64,000 nt of DNA, from positions 744,001-808,000 of the forward strand of contig NGZR01000006.1 in the NCBI GenBank assembly GCA_002197995.1, given 5' to 3'. Both the position numbers and the translations under genes were made by a program. How positions within the stretch are numbered: the stretch's first letter is position 1; every line of letters starts with the position of its first letter. This document shows positions 24,699 to 36,100 of the stretch, in pieces. Origin of the DNA: Gaeumannomyces sp. JS-464. Taxonomy: Eukaryota > Ascomycota > Sordariomycetes > Magnaporthales > Magnaporthaceae. The notes under the pieces are model-generated. The model did not search any database, was not told the DNA's origin, and saw only the letters and a program-made list of their open reading frames with translations.

Positions 24699-26614
24699 TT
24701 GCTCGACCCAGAAAACAGGCAGGAAGGGCCCACACGCACCAACGGCCTTGGACATGCGTTGTTGCATACCTGGAATTTTGAGAACACCTCTATCTTGATT
24801 TCTGAAATGGACAACGCGATTTTGGAGACCGACCGTCGACTGGCGGTGATAAATGACCACGTCGTCGACGAAGACGACGTGTACGCCAGCATATTCTACG
24901 ACGCCGTGGCTTCCGGCGACATCAACGAGTTGAAGGCGGTTTTGGCGCAAAGCACAAACATTGATGTCGACGGCACCTACCTCGCCTACACCGACGGTAA
25001 CAACGATTACGAGCCCGCCCTCAACATGGCCATCCGTGGGGGGATGTCGACATCGCCTGTCTGCTGCTCGCCTTGGGCGCAAGCCCGGACGCGGACGTAG
25101 GCAGGAACCATCGAGTCCAGCCGGCGCTGCACACGGCCCTGCTGGCCAGGCCCCTGGAAATCAACATGGTCCGTCTGCTGCTCGGGTCGGGTGCCGATCC
25201 GAACAGGAGAGGGCTCTCGAACATGTGGGGGACCGGCGACGATCGCTGCTCCCACGAGGCCCTGTTCAGGAGTGGCCACACACGCGGCCACACGGCTTTC
25301 GGACGTGTTCACTTTGACACCTTGGATCTTTTGATTGCCTATGGATATGACATTCACGCATTGCCTGACCCTCTCTCTTCCACGGGTCAACAACACAGAT
25401 ATTTGGTATGTATGCTTTCTTGTCCACAGAGCTATCCATTTCCCCAACATCCAGAACTGACACTTGTCCGTCAATGAATCCAGTCCGTCTTCATGGCGGA
25501 ACTGGGCGTTGAATTCCTGAAGGAGGCTATCAGTCGAGGTGCCGCTGTGCCTGAAAAGGAGCTCGGCAGAGTTGCCACCGAGAGACAAGACCCCGAACTG
25601 ATTAAATACCTCGTCCTCGATCTTGGCCTCAGAGATTCCAACATTGACATGCTTGCACATTTGTCAACCTGGCGCGACTATGCCAAGCCCGGGTATGGCG
25701 GCAGGTGGTGCTTGGGCGAATGCCTGCCGTCCATCAATCTCCTGCTCGAAACGCTGCCCGAACACAATCGTCAAGAGATGCCCACTGTACTTTGTGCTGC
25801 CGTCCAAGACAACAATATCGCCTGCGCCCGGTTCTGGCTGGACTGGGGGGTCGATGTGAACGGGATTGGGGCGCGCGGGATGACACCCCTGATGGAGGCG
25901 GCATTTGTGAAGACAGATCGAGATGTCTTCGAGCTGCTTCTTGAGAGAGGCGCGGACGCCAACGCTCGCGCGGTTGGTGGTCGTCTTGTCAGCACCTCCT
26001 GGCGCGGAGGTGACCTCGGTGGATATAACGCCTGTGAGTATTCCACTCCTCCGGCCATGCCCGAAACTGAAAAGACCTTTTTTTTTCCTTCCCCGTGACG
26101 GAGGTGACTGATCAAATCTGCTTTACTATTCCCAGTGCATATTGGTGTTGGGGTTGACACTCCCTTGGGACCAGAACTTATAAGACTGCTCCTTCACGCC
26201 GGCGTCGATCCAGATGCACGAAGCGATCAAGGAGACACACCACTTCTCGTCGCTGCCCGCGAGATCGCCGCATCGCGAGTCCGTCTTTTCTATGACCCGA
26301 TGATTGAGGGTCTACGTACCCTCGTCAATGGGGTCAAAGATATCAACGCGGTTGACAGGCACGGGAAGACGGCATTACACATGCTGGCTGGCGCGAAAGC
26401 ACCGAATCGGTCAGATCTGGAGACGGTTGTCATGATGCTGATCCAGCGAGGGATTGACACGAATGTCAAGGACGGAAACGGCCACACGGCAGGGGACTTG
26501 TTTCGGCAGGAGCTAGATATTTCGCTGGAGAGCTGGATCGAGGAGAACCAACGCGAGGCGATGGACCAAGCACCGACATCTCCTAGAGAGAATCCGCAGT
26601 ACCCCTGGGTCTAG
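24699..26614 (+). CDS. Ankyrin-repeat protein (three exons, one frame shift)
   Basis: Exons are 24,699-25,405, 25,484-26,033 and 26,136-26,614. The introns are 78 and 102 nt, with GTATGT and GTGAGT donors and an AG that restores the frame exactly. The protein of about 578 residues (542 if it starts at the internal Met at 24,807) is built of ankyrin units, seen as repeated LLL..GADPN, LLLERGADANAR, LLLHAGVDPDAR and LIQRGIDTNVK blocks. Ankyrin repeats are protein-binding surfaces; no catalytic domain is visible, so the partner is unknown. There is no signal peptide or membrane segment. A frame change at the run of six G (25,036-25,041) is repaired if one G is missing: the ankyrin pattern continues in the new frame. 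It is the first gene after the repeat block. Confidence 0.82.
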
Positions 26615-27404
26615 ACATGAGGGGTTTTCTCGTCTTCAAAAACACTATAAAAAAAAAAAAAGCGCGAAATGCTATGGGGATGCGATGTAGGGATGCATAC
26701 TGGCTACTCCAGTGTCGAAATCTGGCCAGCATCCGGGGCTCCGGCGTTCGACCATGCGAGATTCGATTCGCGAGGGTCGCTTTCCTGGCTGGCGGACCGC
26801 CGAGTCTAGATCCTGAAACCCCTGTGAGATGCTTGTTTGTTTGGCCCCACCTCGCTTCGACCCGCCCCTCCATCAAGACACGAGTCATTTTGTGGGTCAA
26901 CTCGAGGTGGTGGCGCAGGTGTGGCTCGCTGGGTGCAAGCCAACTTCTTCCACCTCATGATCTTTTGTAAATTCTGCACAAGTATAGCAAGAGCGATGAT
27001 CTTGATCCATATTGAATGAAGACATAGGTATATGCGTTCATTCCATCATTAAGGTGAATGGCGCTGGACAAGTCGGTTGGTCACCAGCCTCAATGCCAGG
27101 ATGAGAGCGGGTCAGGTCGGTTTCGATAGGCCAGCGGATTTCAAGGCGCGATGGTTGGGCTACACCGCCAATCGCGACGCCAAGGGGGCAGCCCAGCCAC
27201 CGGGCCACATGGGGCTGCTATCAGCCATTATCTTGCCATCGGGTTGAAATACTCCCAGAAGGCATCCTTTGCTGCCAGTGATTCCTCCTATATCGTCCGT
27301 CGCCCCGCCAGAAACAAAAAAAAAGCCCGTTTGTTTTTGTTTATCCCCTTTATGGAACAGAACCGCTAGCAGCCCGCCTACCACACCCATCGGCAGCTAG
27401 CAAA
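26615..27404. other. intergenic region
   Basis: I see no coding sequence with domain or intron support. It includes an A-run near 26,649 shortly after the ankyrin stop, and presumably the promoter of the next plus-strand gene. Confidence 0.5.
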
Positions 27405-28042
27405 ATGGCGACTCCCACCAGCAGCGCCGCTCCACTGCCCACTGACTCGGAGCAGCTGGGCAGCATCACGTTCCAGCTCGAGAGCCAGCGCCAGCAGACG
27501 CTGCGCCGCGCCGCCTTCCTCTACCTGGCCGGGGCCCGGAGGCACGGCGGCGGCCAGTACAACTACGGCGCCTTCGGCGAGACCGCCATGGCCCGCCCCA
27601 TGCTGCTGGCCGACCTGAGGGCCCTGGCCGAGCTGCTGCAGAAGGCCCGCGACCTGGCCGTCGACCGGCGCTTGCTCTGGCGGTGCCTCGCCGCTGCCCT
27701 CATGTGAGTGTTTGCTTTTAGTCTCCTTTTTTAGTATTGTTTTGTCTAGCTCGTGTCTTTTGCTTCCTCTTGCTTACAATGCCCAGATGCGTGCCGCTTC
27801 TGCTGCCCCCTTCTGTGTGGGCACACCCGGCCATGAAGAACCCGTGGTTCATCACGGCCGCCGTCATCGGGTGCCTGGGCGTGCTGGCCCAGCTCGCCGT
27901 GCGCGAGTTTCTCCCGCAGCTCGCCGTTCGGCTGGAGAAGGCGGTTGTCCGCCTGGACGAAGCCATCGTGGCCAACAAGCTCGAGGAAGACCCGGCCAAG
28001 ACTCTTGAGGGGTGGCAGTGGCAATGCATGCGCTACATCTGA
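27405..28042 (+). CDS. Small protein with two hydrophobic segments, unknown function
   Basis: Two exons, 27,405-27,703 and 27,787-28,042, are joined over an 83-nt intron (GTGAGT donor, CTTAC branch-like site, CCCAG acceptor). They give 184 residues. The N-terminal half is polar, with an Ala/Leu-rich helix (LLADLRALAELLQKARDLAVD). Two hydrophobic stretches follow, one spanning the exon junction (LLWRCLAAALM then CVPLLLPP) and one starting PWFITAAVIGCLG. The C-terminal third is amphipathic and contains LEKAVVRLDEAIVANKLEED. A two-pass membrane protein is plausible. I do not recognise the family. It is tail-to-tail with the unknown gene at 28,182-29,616, only 139 bp away. Confidence 0.6.
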
Positions 28043-28181
28043 AGTCTGCCATATTGGGGGATTTAGGGAAAAGATATGATCATGATGACGGCCGTTCTTT
28101 TATGTTCTCCTAGTCTCACGGTTTATTTATTCTACAGAATGTGCAAACTAGACACCAAATTTTTCACCAGCATTACTCTAT

Positions 28182-29616
28182 TCAAGCCGAGCGCACTGCC
28201 CCAGATGGAGGAGGCTCTATCTGAAGCCGCAGCGATTCCAGCTCTCCAAGCCGAAAGCGGAGGTACTGAATGGCGGCCGGGGCCTTTTCCCACCCTTCGT
28301 CCATCTCCGCCCCATTGTACACCTCGTTCTTGGCGTACACCTCCCAGTGATGCTGTTCACCCGGTCTAAACTCGATGGTCCCATCTGCTGCCCTGTAAAA
28401 CTTGGGCAGGAAAGTGTTGAGCTCGGAGGCGGCCATCCACATGTGCCGAAACAGATGCAGCAGCCTCGAGTAGTAGTCGCTCTTCTCCTTCTCCCCAAAC
28501 CCGCGCCGCAGCTCATAGAGCGACATGGCCGCGCCCATGCCCGCGCCGGCTATGGCGTTCCGGCTGACGGCCCTGATGCCCCCTGTTATCAGCTGCCGGG
28601 CGGCGGTCGCGCGCCCGCGGCGAAAATCCCGCCTGTGAGGCCGTAATGGGCATACATGTGTGTTCTATGCACGCCCATCAGGTACTCGCTGGATCTGAAA
28701 GCCTCGGATATGTGGCCGGTAATCTCCCAGAGCTGGCGGAAGAGCGACTTTGAGCGATCCGCGTCGATTTCCATGCCGGCCACCATCATCTGCATGGTCT
28801 GGCAGGCGTCGCCGCTCATCTCGAGGATCTTCTCAACCTTGGACGCGACAAAGGCGGCCTGCTCATCCTTGTTCTTGCCGAACGCGGATGTAAATTGGCT
28901 GACCTTTATCGTGTTTACATGCTGCGATTAGTGGGGTGTAGTAGCTTGGCTCGACGACCTTCGGCTAGTTATAGAAGGTTGTTTTTAAACTCTATATTTG
29001 ATATTCTCCTGCTTACCATGTTCTGCAATGTTTTGACAGCCTTCATGGTCTCATCCTTCAGACCAATCTGGTTCGAAGCAAACAGGGCGATCAAATTCCC
29101 CGCCTCGGCACCGCCAGAAGGCGTGCTGCCGTACAGCAGGCCGACTGAGACGAAGCACTCAAACACGGCGAGCCACTCGGGGATGGAGGCCAGGCCGACG
29201 GCGGCGGGCCTCAGCTGCGCCATGCGCTCGACGCCCTGGGCGTCCAGCATGGCGAGCACGACGAGCCGCCACTCCTGCTCGAGGTCGCCGCCCGCGACGG
29301 CCGAGAAGCCGAGCAGGCCGTGGCTCGACACGGCGCCGAGCAGGTCCGCCGAGCCCGCGGCGAACAGGTTGACCAGGAACGGCCTCGCCTCGGCGGCCGG
29401 GTCGGCGAACTCGATCGTCACCAGGGCCACGTGCGTCTCGGCGCGGCCGTCGGGGTGGGGGATGGTGGAGATGGTGTGCGCGAGGAGGCGCGGCCGCGAC
29501 CCAGGCCTGGCGAGCCGGTCGATGACTTTTTGGAACTGCTGCCTGAAGTCATGGTCGTCGTTGCTCTTCAGGCCTGCGACTTCGAGATTGTGAGGCTTTG
29601 GGTCGATTGGCCACAT
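28182..29616 (-). CDS. Unrecognised protein, three exons
   Basis: Exons on the minus strand are 29,616-29,017, 28,903-28,686 and 28,632-28,182, giving 422 residues. Introns are 113 nt (GTAAGC donor) and 53 nt (GTACCT donor, CACAG acceptor); both restore the frame exactly. The start chosen is the Met beginning MWPIDPKPHNLEV. The open frame extends 114 codons further up, but that part is low-quality sequence without any pattern. The second exon is predicted helical. The third has a Gly/Ala-rich stretch (AIAGAGMGAAMSLYELRRGFG) that could be a membrane-active or hairpin segment. No catalytic motif was recognised. Confidence 0.6.
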
Positions 29617-30131
29617 GTTGATTAGGTAGACCGAAATATGGGGGACTAATAATGTCGCAGGGTTGAGAACGAGTGCTGATATCCATCGAGGGATGGGAAG
29701 TGGTAGCAAGAGTAAACGGGAATTGAGCAGGTGCCTGGATGTGATCAAAAAGGCGGGGGGACGAGCTGCATCCATGTGTCCTGGGCAAAAGATGGAACTA
29801 AAAAGGAGCACGAGGTTGTTGAGTGTTGCCACCACATTATGCGAGTGCCCGACTGCTATGCCATTGAGACCTTCTGTGTGGTTCACCTGCAAACGTGCAT
29901 AGCTCGGCCGGGATATGTGCGTTTGGAAAGCCTCCAGCTGCTTGGGTAGCTCCCTCAACGAGCGGCCCTGGTTCAGCCCATTCCAACTGCCTCACCATCC
30001 GCCCAAGAAATCGACAGCTGCGCCACGACAACGCCTATTGACCGTGCAGCCTGGCTGGCACAAAAAAAAGGCAGAGACTTCAACTTCCCAAAACATTCTA
30101 CAGCCCAAAAAATACAGCCGCCTCCCCCACA
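29617..30131. other. divergent intergenic region
   Basis: This lies between the minus-strand unknown gene and the plus-strand small membrane protein, and should hold both promoters. The upstream extension of the minus frame crosses it, but I do not support coding there. Confidence 0.5.
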
Positions 30132-30359
30132 ATGCCGCAAGCTGGAAAAGACCCCGCGACGCCTGAGAACCCATCGAACCGCTATCCACGAATGGCACAA
30201 GCATCCAAAAAGAAGACCGAATTCGTCTCGTCCACATCGAAATGGAGCATCTGGGCCGCTGCTGTGCTCCCTTTCCTGGCCGCCGCGGTCGCCTTTGTCG
30301 GCACGGGCATGATGAGAGGGACCTCGTCCGACGACAAGGACGACGACGACAAAAAATGA
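30132..30359 (+). CDS. Small single-pass membrane protein with acidic/lysine tail
   Basis: This is a 75-residue protein without introns. A polar basic N-terminus (NRYPRMAQASKKKTEF) is followed by one hydrophobic helix at about residues 39-57 (IWAAAVLPFLAAAVAFVG) and a highly charged tail ending DDKDDDDKK. The layout suits a tail-anchored or small organelle membrane protein. I considered the RAMP4/Ysy6 secretory-stress family because of size and layout but do not see its conserved core. The Met is preceded by A-rich sequence, and the frame is cleanly terminated at TGA. Confidence 0.55.
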   Translation: MPQAGKDPATPENPSNRYPRMAQASKKKTEFVSSTSKWSIWAAAVLPFLAAAVAFVGTGMMRGTSSDDKDDDDKK

Positions 30360-30793
30360 GTGTCCCGGGATAGCAGGGCCGCGGATGCTCAGGAGATAAG
30401 GATATCCCCAAGGAAGGATCGATTTGATATCTCTTTTCTTCGCACAGCCCACCATTCATGGCCCTTGACTTTATTCCTTGCCCAACTCTGCCCCTCAATT
30501 GTACGACAACACAATGGAGCTTTGTATTCTGGCGCGTTGACCGTGCTGGGCCAAGGGCGAGAGAGCAGCTCTCTCATGCCGTGAGAAGCTGGCTATACCC
30601 GTGCTGCTACTGACAACGGTCAGCCAGGGATGCGCAATGTGTTTTACTTGGTGGGGTTCGTTCGACAGCTACCAGACCTGATCACCTGTCGACACGCTCA
30701 CTGGGCGGTTGTGCAATTTTCATGGAGGGCAATAATTTTTGATGACATTCTATTAAACCTGCGAAAAATTAATACCATGCATCGCCGGATCCC
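30360..30793. other. intergenic region between convergent genes
   Basis: This is the 3' flank of the small membrane protein and of the BAHD gene. I see nothing else in it. Confidence 0.45.
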
Positions 30794-32395
30794 TCAACAG
30801 ACGCTCCATGGCCCCTTTTTCAAGGCACAGACTAACATCCAGTGCCCCGTCCCATCAACATCGACAACCTGCAACAGCCCATCCATCAGTGGCATCACGC
30901 CCTGCACATACCTCGCGGCCACCCCGTTCCCCTGACTATCGTCGCCGCAAAAGTCGAGCCCGTAGACCCCGAGCCTCGCCCACGACGTGACGAGCACGTG
31001 GCGCCTCCCCAGGAACGCCTGCCACAGCCGCTGCGGGCTCACCTCGTGCGCCGCGTCGTGCACGTACGCCGCCACGGCCTCGGGCGTGAACTTCTCCAGC
31101 GTCTCGCGGATGCGGCTCGCTGTTTCCCCCATTGTTGCCGCGGCCGTCACCGTGGGCTTTTGTTTCGCGTGCGCCAGCAGCAAGGGCGAGCCGGCAAAGT
31201 TGTCAGGCAGTGGAGGGGAGAAGCGCTGGCGCAGGCCGAGGGTGATGTCCATGTAGACCTCCTCGTCGCTCTCGGTCGCACAGGGCCGGGGATAGCGCGC
31301 GCGGTTGATCAGGGTCCAGAGGTGGGCGAGGAGGGCGTCGAGCCGAGAGATGATGCGGCCTTTCCCCGTGGGCATGGTGAGTTCGGCTGTTGACTTGAGG
31401 CGCGCGAGAGCGGCCGCGGGGAACATGATCTGCACGCGCTCCACGGGCGCGGACATGTCCCAGTACGGCCAAGGGGGCCGCTCGGACGGGCTGAGGACTA
31501 CAGAGTCGTGAGGCGACAGCATCGTCGCCTCGGTGGCCTTGCAGGCCATTGCTGGATAGCCCGGGGCGGACGAGTCCCACCAGTCGTACCGATGCATTGG
31601 CAGGTTGCGGGCGGCTGCGATCTTGCCTTGATCAGGAGGCGGCGGGCCTTGCCCGGGAACGATGGCCAGACCGGCAAGTGTTTCCAGCCGGGACGGGTCG
31701 ACCACGGGAGGCGCCACGGCATCGCGGTCCAGCTTCTGCGTGTCTCTGGAGAGAGCGGCCCTGGAGCGGGTGGCCCAGGCGCGCATGAATGCCACCAGGC
31801 CGGCCGCGTCGGCGAGCGGGTGCGCCATGGTGACGCAAACGCTGAAGCCGCCGCAGCGGAACGCGGTCAGCTGGACGGCGACGGACGGGAGGCCGGCGTG
31901 CAGGGTGTCGAGGGACGAGAGCGCCGTCTTGGTCGCGGGGATGAAGTCGCGCTGGCGGAAGGCCGTGGCATCCCAGACATTGGGGCTGTGGTCGCTGCTG
32001 TTTGCCGCGGCGGCCCTTTCGGGCACCACGTCTGCCAGATTGGCATCGTACTCGGCCACGATGAGCTCAACTCCGGGGTCGGTGGGCGTGCCGTGGTCGA
32101 CGGAGAGCCGGCCGAGATGGCGAGGCACGGCCGTGTTCTTGGTCTCCTCCTCAGTCGCCCACCGCAGCTGCCCAGCGAAGTGACGGTAGTCGCTCAGTGC
32201 CCGGGCTAGAGTGACTTCCAGGGCTGGGAAGACTTCCTCGCGAGTGGAGGCGCCATCGGGCCTGTCATAGAACCAGATTGAAGCCGTTGGAGAGAACCTC
32301 GCTACTGTCGCGTCAAGGATCGAAAGTCTAGTGGTCGTTTCCTGGGGGGATGTTTCCTGGGGGAAGACCCTTTTGGTTTCGACGACTCGAAGCAT
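30794..32395 (-). CDS. BAHD-family acyltransferase
   Basis: A single exon encodes 533 residues of the transferase family PF02458, close to the usual fungal length of 450-550. The catalytic HXXXD motif is AHPLADAAG with His192 and Asp196; the His is the general base for acyl transfer from acyl-CoA to a hydroxyl or amine. The second family signature, DFGWG in plants, appears near residue 481 as DFCGD, a weak form common in fungal members. There is no signal peptide, so it is probably cytosolic. Members acylate secondary metabolites such as trichothecenes, but no core biosynthetic gene (PKS, NRPS, terpene cyclase) lies nearby, so the substrate is unknown. The frame is intact throughout. It is divergently placed with the long gene at 33,178. 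Confidence 0.88.
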   Translation of the reverse strand: MLRVVETKRVFPQETSPQETTTRLSILDATVARFSPTASIWFYDRPDGASTREEVFPALEVTLARALSDYRHFAGQLRWATEEETKNTAVPRHLGRLSVDHGTPTDPGVELIVAEYDANLADVVPERAAAANSSDHSPNVWDATAFRQRDFIPATKTALSSLDTLHAGLPSVAVQLTAFRCGGFSVCVTMAHPLADAAGLVAFMRAWATRSRAALSRDTQKLDRDAVAPPVVDPSRLETLAGLAIVPGQGPPPPDQGKIAAARNLPMHRYDWWDSSAPGYPAMACKATEATMLSPHDSVVLSPSERPPWPYWDMSAPVERVQIMFPAAALARLKSTAELTMPTGKGRIISRLDALLAHLWTLINRARYPRPCATESDEEVYMDITLGLRQRFSPPLPDNFAGSPLLLAHAKQKPTVTAAATMGETASRIRETLEKFTPEAVAAYVHDAAHEVSPQRLWQAFLGRRHVLVTSWARLGVYGLDFCGDDSQGNGVAARYVQGVMPLMDGLLQVVDVDGTGHWMLVCALKKGPWSVC

Positions 32396-33177
32396 TGCTG
32401 TATCTATCCGATGTGTACTGGTAGGAAGTATTGGTTGGTCGACATCCCGATATTCTACTTCCTGTGTCGATGCATGCTTTTATCCACAGGTCCGGAATCC
32501 TTCTGCGGCGTGGGACAGAGGTAGCATGCATACCTAGTGACCAAGAATGAGCCATCGTAGATCCACCTCGATAAGGACGTCAAAAAATCTATATCGCCGA
32601 GCTTCAAAACTGGGCGTCTATATCCAGTTCCTCGAGACAGCTGGGAGGCGAATCTGCCATGGTTGGCGCTGAGTTGTTTCATGCCCTTTCCTTTGATCTG
32701 AATTTTATCTCTACAACTTCGACATTCGGACATGGGTTCCTACTGGCATGCAAGACCCCCCAATAATATTGGTTGTACTTTTTCCAGCATTCTTTTTCCA
32801 GCAAATGTGCACTTTCGCGATCTCCAAGGGACTCGCGGTCTCATTGGCCCCCTCCTCCAGTCACCGGGAGCGGGCGCTGCGGGCTCGCAGCCTGCCGCAA
32901 GCCCCGGCAAGCTATGTGGCCCAAGCCAAGAGGTGCGACATTGGGGTGCGAGCGACCCGGCCGGGGGTTTTTGCCCAACATGTTGGGCGATTCCGTGCCA
33001 TTCCTTCCTCCCGCCTCGGTCGCGCCCACCCAAATCTATTACCCCTACAAGTCCTTCTTCCAAAACGGCGACAGACCGAACACTGGACGGGAACTCCGAC
33101 CTTGCTCACACTACACCATTGACAAATAATCCGTTCAAGCCCCAGTCCAAGGCGGCAACCGCACCCTAAACGCAAGA
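32396..33177. other. divergent intergenic region
   Basis: This is the shared 5' region of the BAHD gene (minus) and the long broken gene (plus). Open frames on both strands here overlap one another and show no domain; I treat them as chance. Confidence 0.5.
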
Positions 33178-36100
33178 ATGTCACTCCCACTCTCGCTCGG
33201 CATCTTTGGCACCAAGTCGGGGGCGCCTGCCCCTGACCAGCTGACACTCGCCGCCGCAAACCTCAACTTCGACTTCACGCTCGTCAAGTTCGAAGCGCCG
33301 CAGGAATACAAGCCGGTCGGGCAGGCGCTCACACCGGCGCGGGCGCGCGAGGCCGAATCCGGGCCCCTGCATGTCACCGCCCGGCGCCTGGGTGCCTTGT
33401 TCGATGGTGTCTGTCCCGAGACGCCTAACCTCATTAAGGCCTATGGCACCCGCGCGTCCGAGATTGCGACCGAGATCCTCTAGACCGATGGCACTAGGGA
33501 CATCAAAAACACGTGGATCCACACCGAATATGGCGGCATTGATGCCACTTCCATCTGGGCCGCGGCTATGTCTAGCAAGGCCGCCCTCCACATGCACCTT
33601 CTCGCCTGCCTTTTGGCCCGCATGTGGAAACACACAGAAGCCACCTCGCTCTGGGTCGAGCTGGTCCTGGAGCGCAAACGCGAGATAATGACGAAGATCG
33701 AGGCTGGCGAGGCCGTCCAGCTTGCCCTCGTGTCTGCGGCCCAACAAGAGATCACGAGGGAGCATCTAGCCAGCTGGGACACTAGCGCACGCTCCTGGAT
33801 GCAAAGCGCCGACCTTGTGAGGCAGCTCCAGTACAAGCAGTTCCTCCTCATTGTGCAAAATGTCAGCATCGCGATACACGAGCAGAATAAAGACCTCTAC
33901 AGCGATACGATCCGCGTTTGGACCGCTGCACTCCTGGCGATGGATGGCCTTATTTCGGGAAAACCATACATCGTCAAAGAAGGACCGGTCCTTCTCGGAC
34001 TGTCAGCATGGCACATATATCCGGATATGGTGATTTTCAGTGCCCAAGCCTGCAATAAGCGGGTAGTAATGGACGACAATCTCGTCAAAGGAGGTGGGGT
34101 CTTATCCCTTGGAATTTCCGACGCCGGGCGTCAAGAGGAGCGCGGTGTCTACTGGTCCCTATCGCTGGCACACCACAGATATTATGGCAAAGCCGTGCGC
34201 CAGACACGCCAACTCGAGGTTGATGGTTCCCGCCTAACCCTATCTGAACTCATGTTGGTTTGTCTGGGATCCTTGCTCAAGAACTGGTCAATACCTGCCG
34301 AAGACAACGCCATAGTCTTCAAACTGATCCGAGAGATCGCGGAACACTACGGCAAAGACAAGATTGTTCAAGACCGCAGGCGAATAACCACGAGCCGCTG
34401 GGACAAGATCGTGAATGCATGGCGCGAGGTTGTCGACGGCCCGATCCTTGAATACATCGGGGACGAGGAGGGTAATATGTTACCTGTTCTGCTTGGTCGA
34501 CGGCGGCCCGGATTCTTACCACGCGCTGTTGCCTCATGCGATGACTCTCCCTTTGGCCTCTTGGACCTTGAGAACCTTATAGACCAATTGCGCGGAAATG
34601 ATGAGAGGATCGAACTCCTGCGACGACTTGTCGCCAGGACCCCAGGTTGGAGCTCTCTCAGCAGCATCATATTCTGCTTCCAAAGGTCGGGGAGTATGCT
34701 TGAGCACCCGACCATAGCCACAGCGCTGCCCCGCGCTCAGAAAGATGGCTGTGCAACATCAGAAGCCCAAGAAGCAAAGCGCGGTCCGGCGCATCGCCGA
34801 TGGATATCGAGGCCAAGCCACTCCTTCCGACTTTCACGCTCGAATGTCTCGTGCATCCTCGATCGCCGAAACACAAGAAAAAAGCGGGAAGCTATCGCAG
34901 AGGAGCTGAAAGGCCACCGGCTTATGGAGGCGGAACGACAGTGCGAGTCCGATTTCTTGAGCGTGCACCATACGCCAAAGTCTGCGGGACCGGCTGGCGA
35001 AGGTGATGGTATTTACGGGGGCATCATGACCGGCATCAGAGGCCACTGGGAAGATGAAGCCATTCAGGGGACAAATGGTGGGCTCGGCGACTGGAGCGAT
35101 TGCAATTCGCCGTCACCCGGCGATATTCCGCTCGGTTCTCAAGAGGGTCTTGACGAGGTCCATAAATCGTTGGCCCAGCGGAGATACCGGTCCGAGATAG
35201 TGAACTACCTCGACGCGGCAGATCCCGATATTGGTATTTGGAGGTTTGACCCCTCAACTGGTAAAATATGGCAAGGAGGTGACCTCAAGTCCGACTCCGA
35301 GGTCGAAAGGGCAAATACCCACAGGAAGGACACGGAGCACGGGGTGAAAGTCTACGACTTCTGGCGCGGCAGACGAGAACGGAAATCAAGAATTGACAGA
35401 TACGCCTATCATGCCGGGGTGTATGTCAAAAGAGAGTCGGAGAGGGGCGCTGATTTGGGAAAGAGCGGCGAGGGAGAGACGCTGCCGCCACTGGTTGTGA
35501 CAGTGGAAGACGTGCTCTGGTGTTTCCGATCCGGCTTGATGGATGGGCCCCGGGTGCGGAGGCTCCTCGATGGACATCCTACCTTCGGTTTTCTCAAGCT
35601 TTTGGGCGCCATCTGGGAGCTCTACCGAGAGCCGTCGGCGGGGGGGCCACTATCAGCGGCGCCATCCTGGATGGAGTCTTCATGCCGCCAATCATCCCCA
35701 CTAGACACTATGGCTACGTCGAGTTCCGGGATATTGAGAGACAGCTGTCCATATCGCAGGCGAGCGTTGTTGAGCTAATTGCGTACTTCGAGACGGGCCA
35801 GATCATGGCTGGAATCATGGGAGGGGGCTATAATATCATTGGGCTCAGCGGGGGGAACTCCATATTTGTCCTCAAGCAGGTGAGTCGAAAAGGTCCAGCA
35901 AGCAGTCTTTCGCTTAAAGTGGGTGGGTTCGATGAGCTTCGACTAAGTGGACGAGGGCTAACGAGAGAGACACTGCTTCTCTGCGATCCGTTGGAAACTT
36001 GCCCTGAATATACCTTCTGTCGGATCCTCGGCAGCACCGGCAAGGGAGGATTCTCGATCCTGACGTCGCCGGACAGGCTTATGGCGCGGGTGCTGAACCC

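Noticed and set aside
25036..25041. A short intron to explain the ankyrin frame change
   Set aside because: No GT-AG pair restores the frame without removing clear ankyrin-repeat coding sequence; a missing G fits better.
29617..29958. 114-codon N-terminal extension of the unknown gene
   Set aside because: Low-complexity, His/Leu-rich sequence with no pattern; the Met at 29,616 starts the ordered part.
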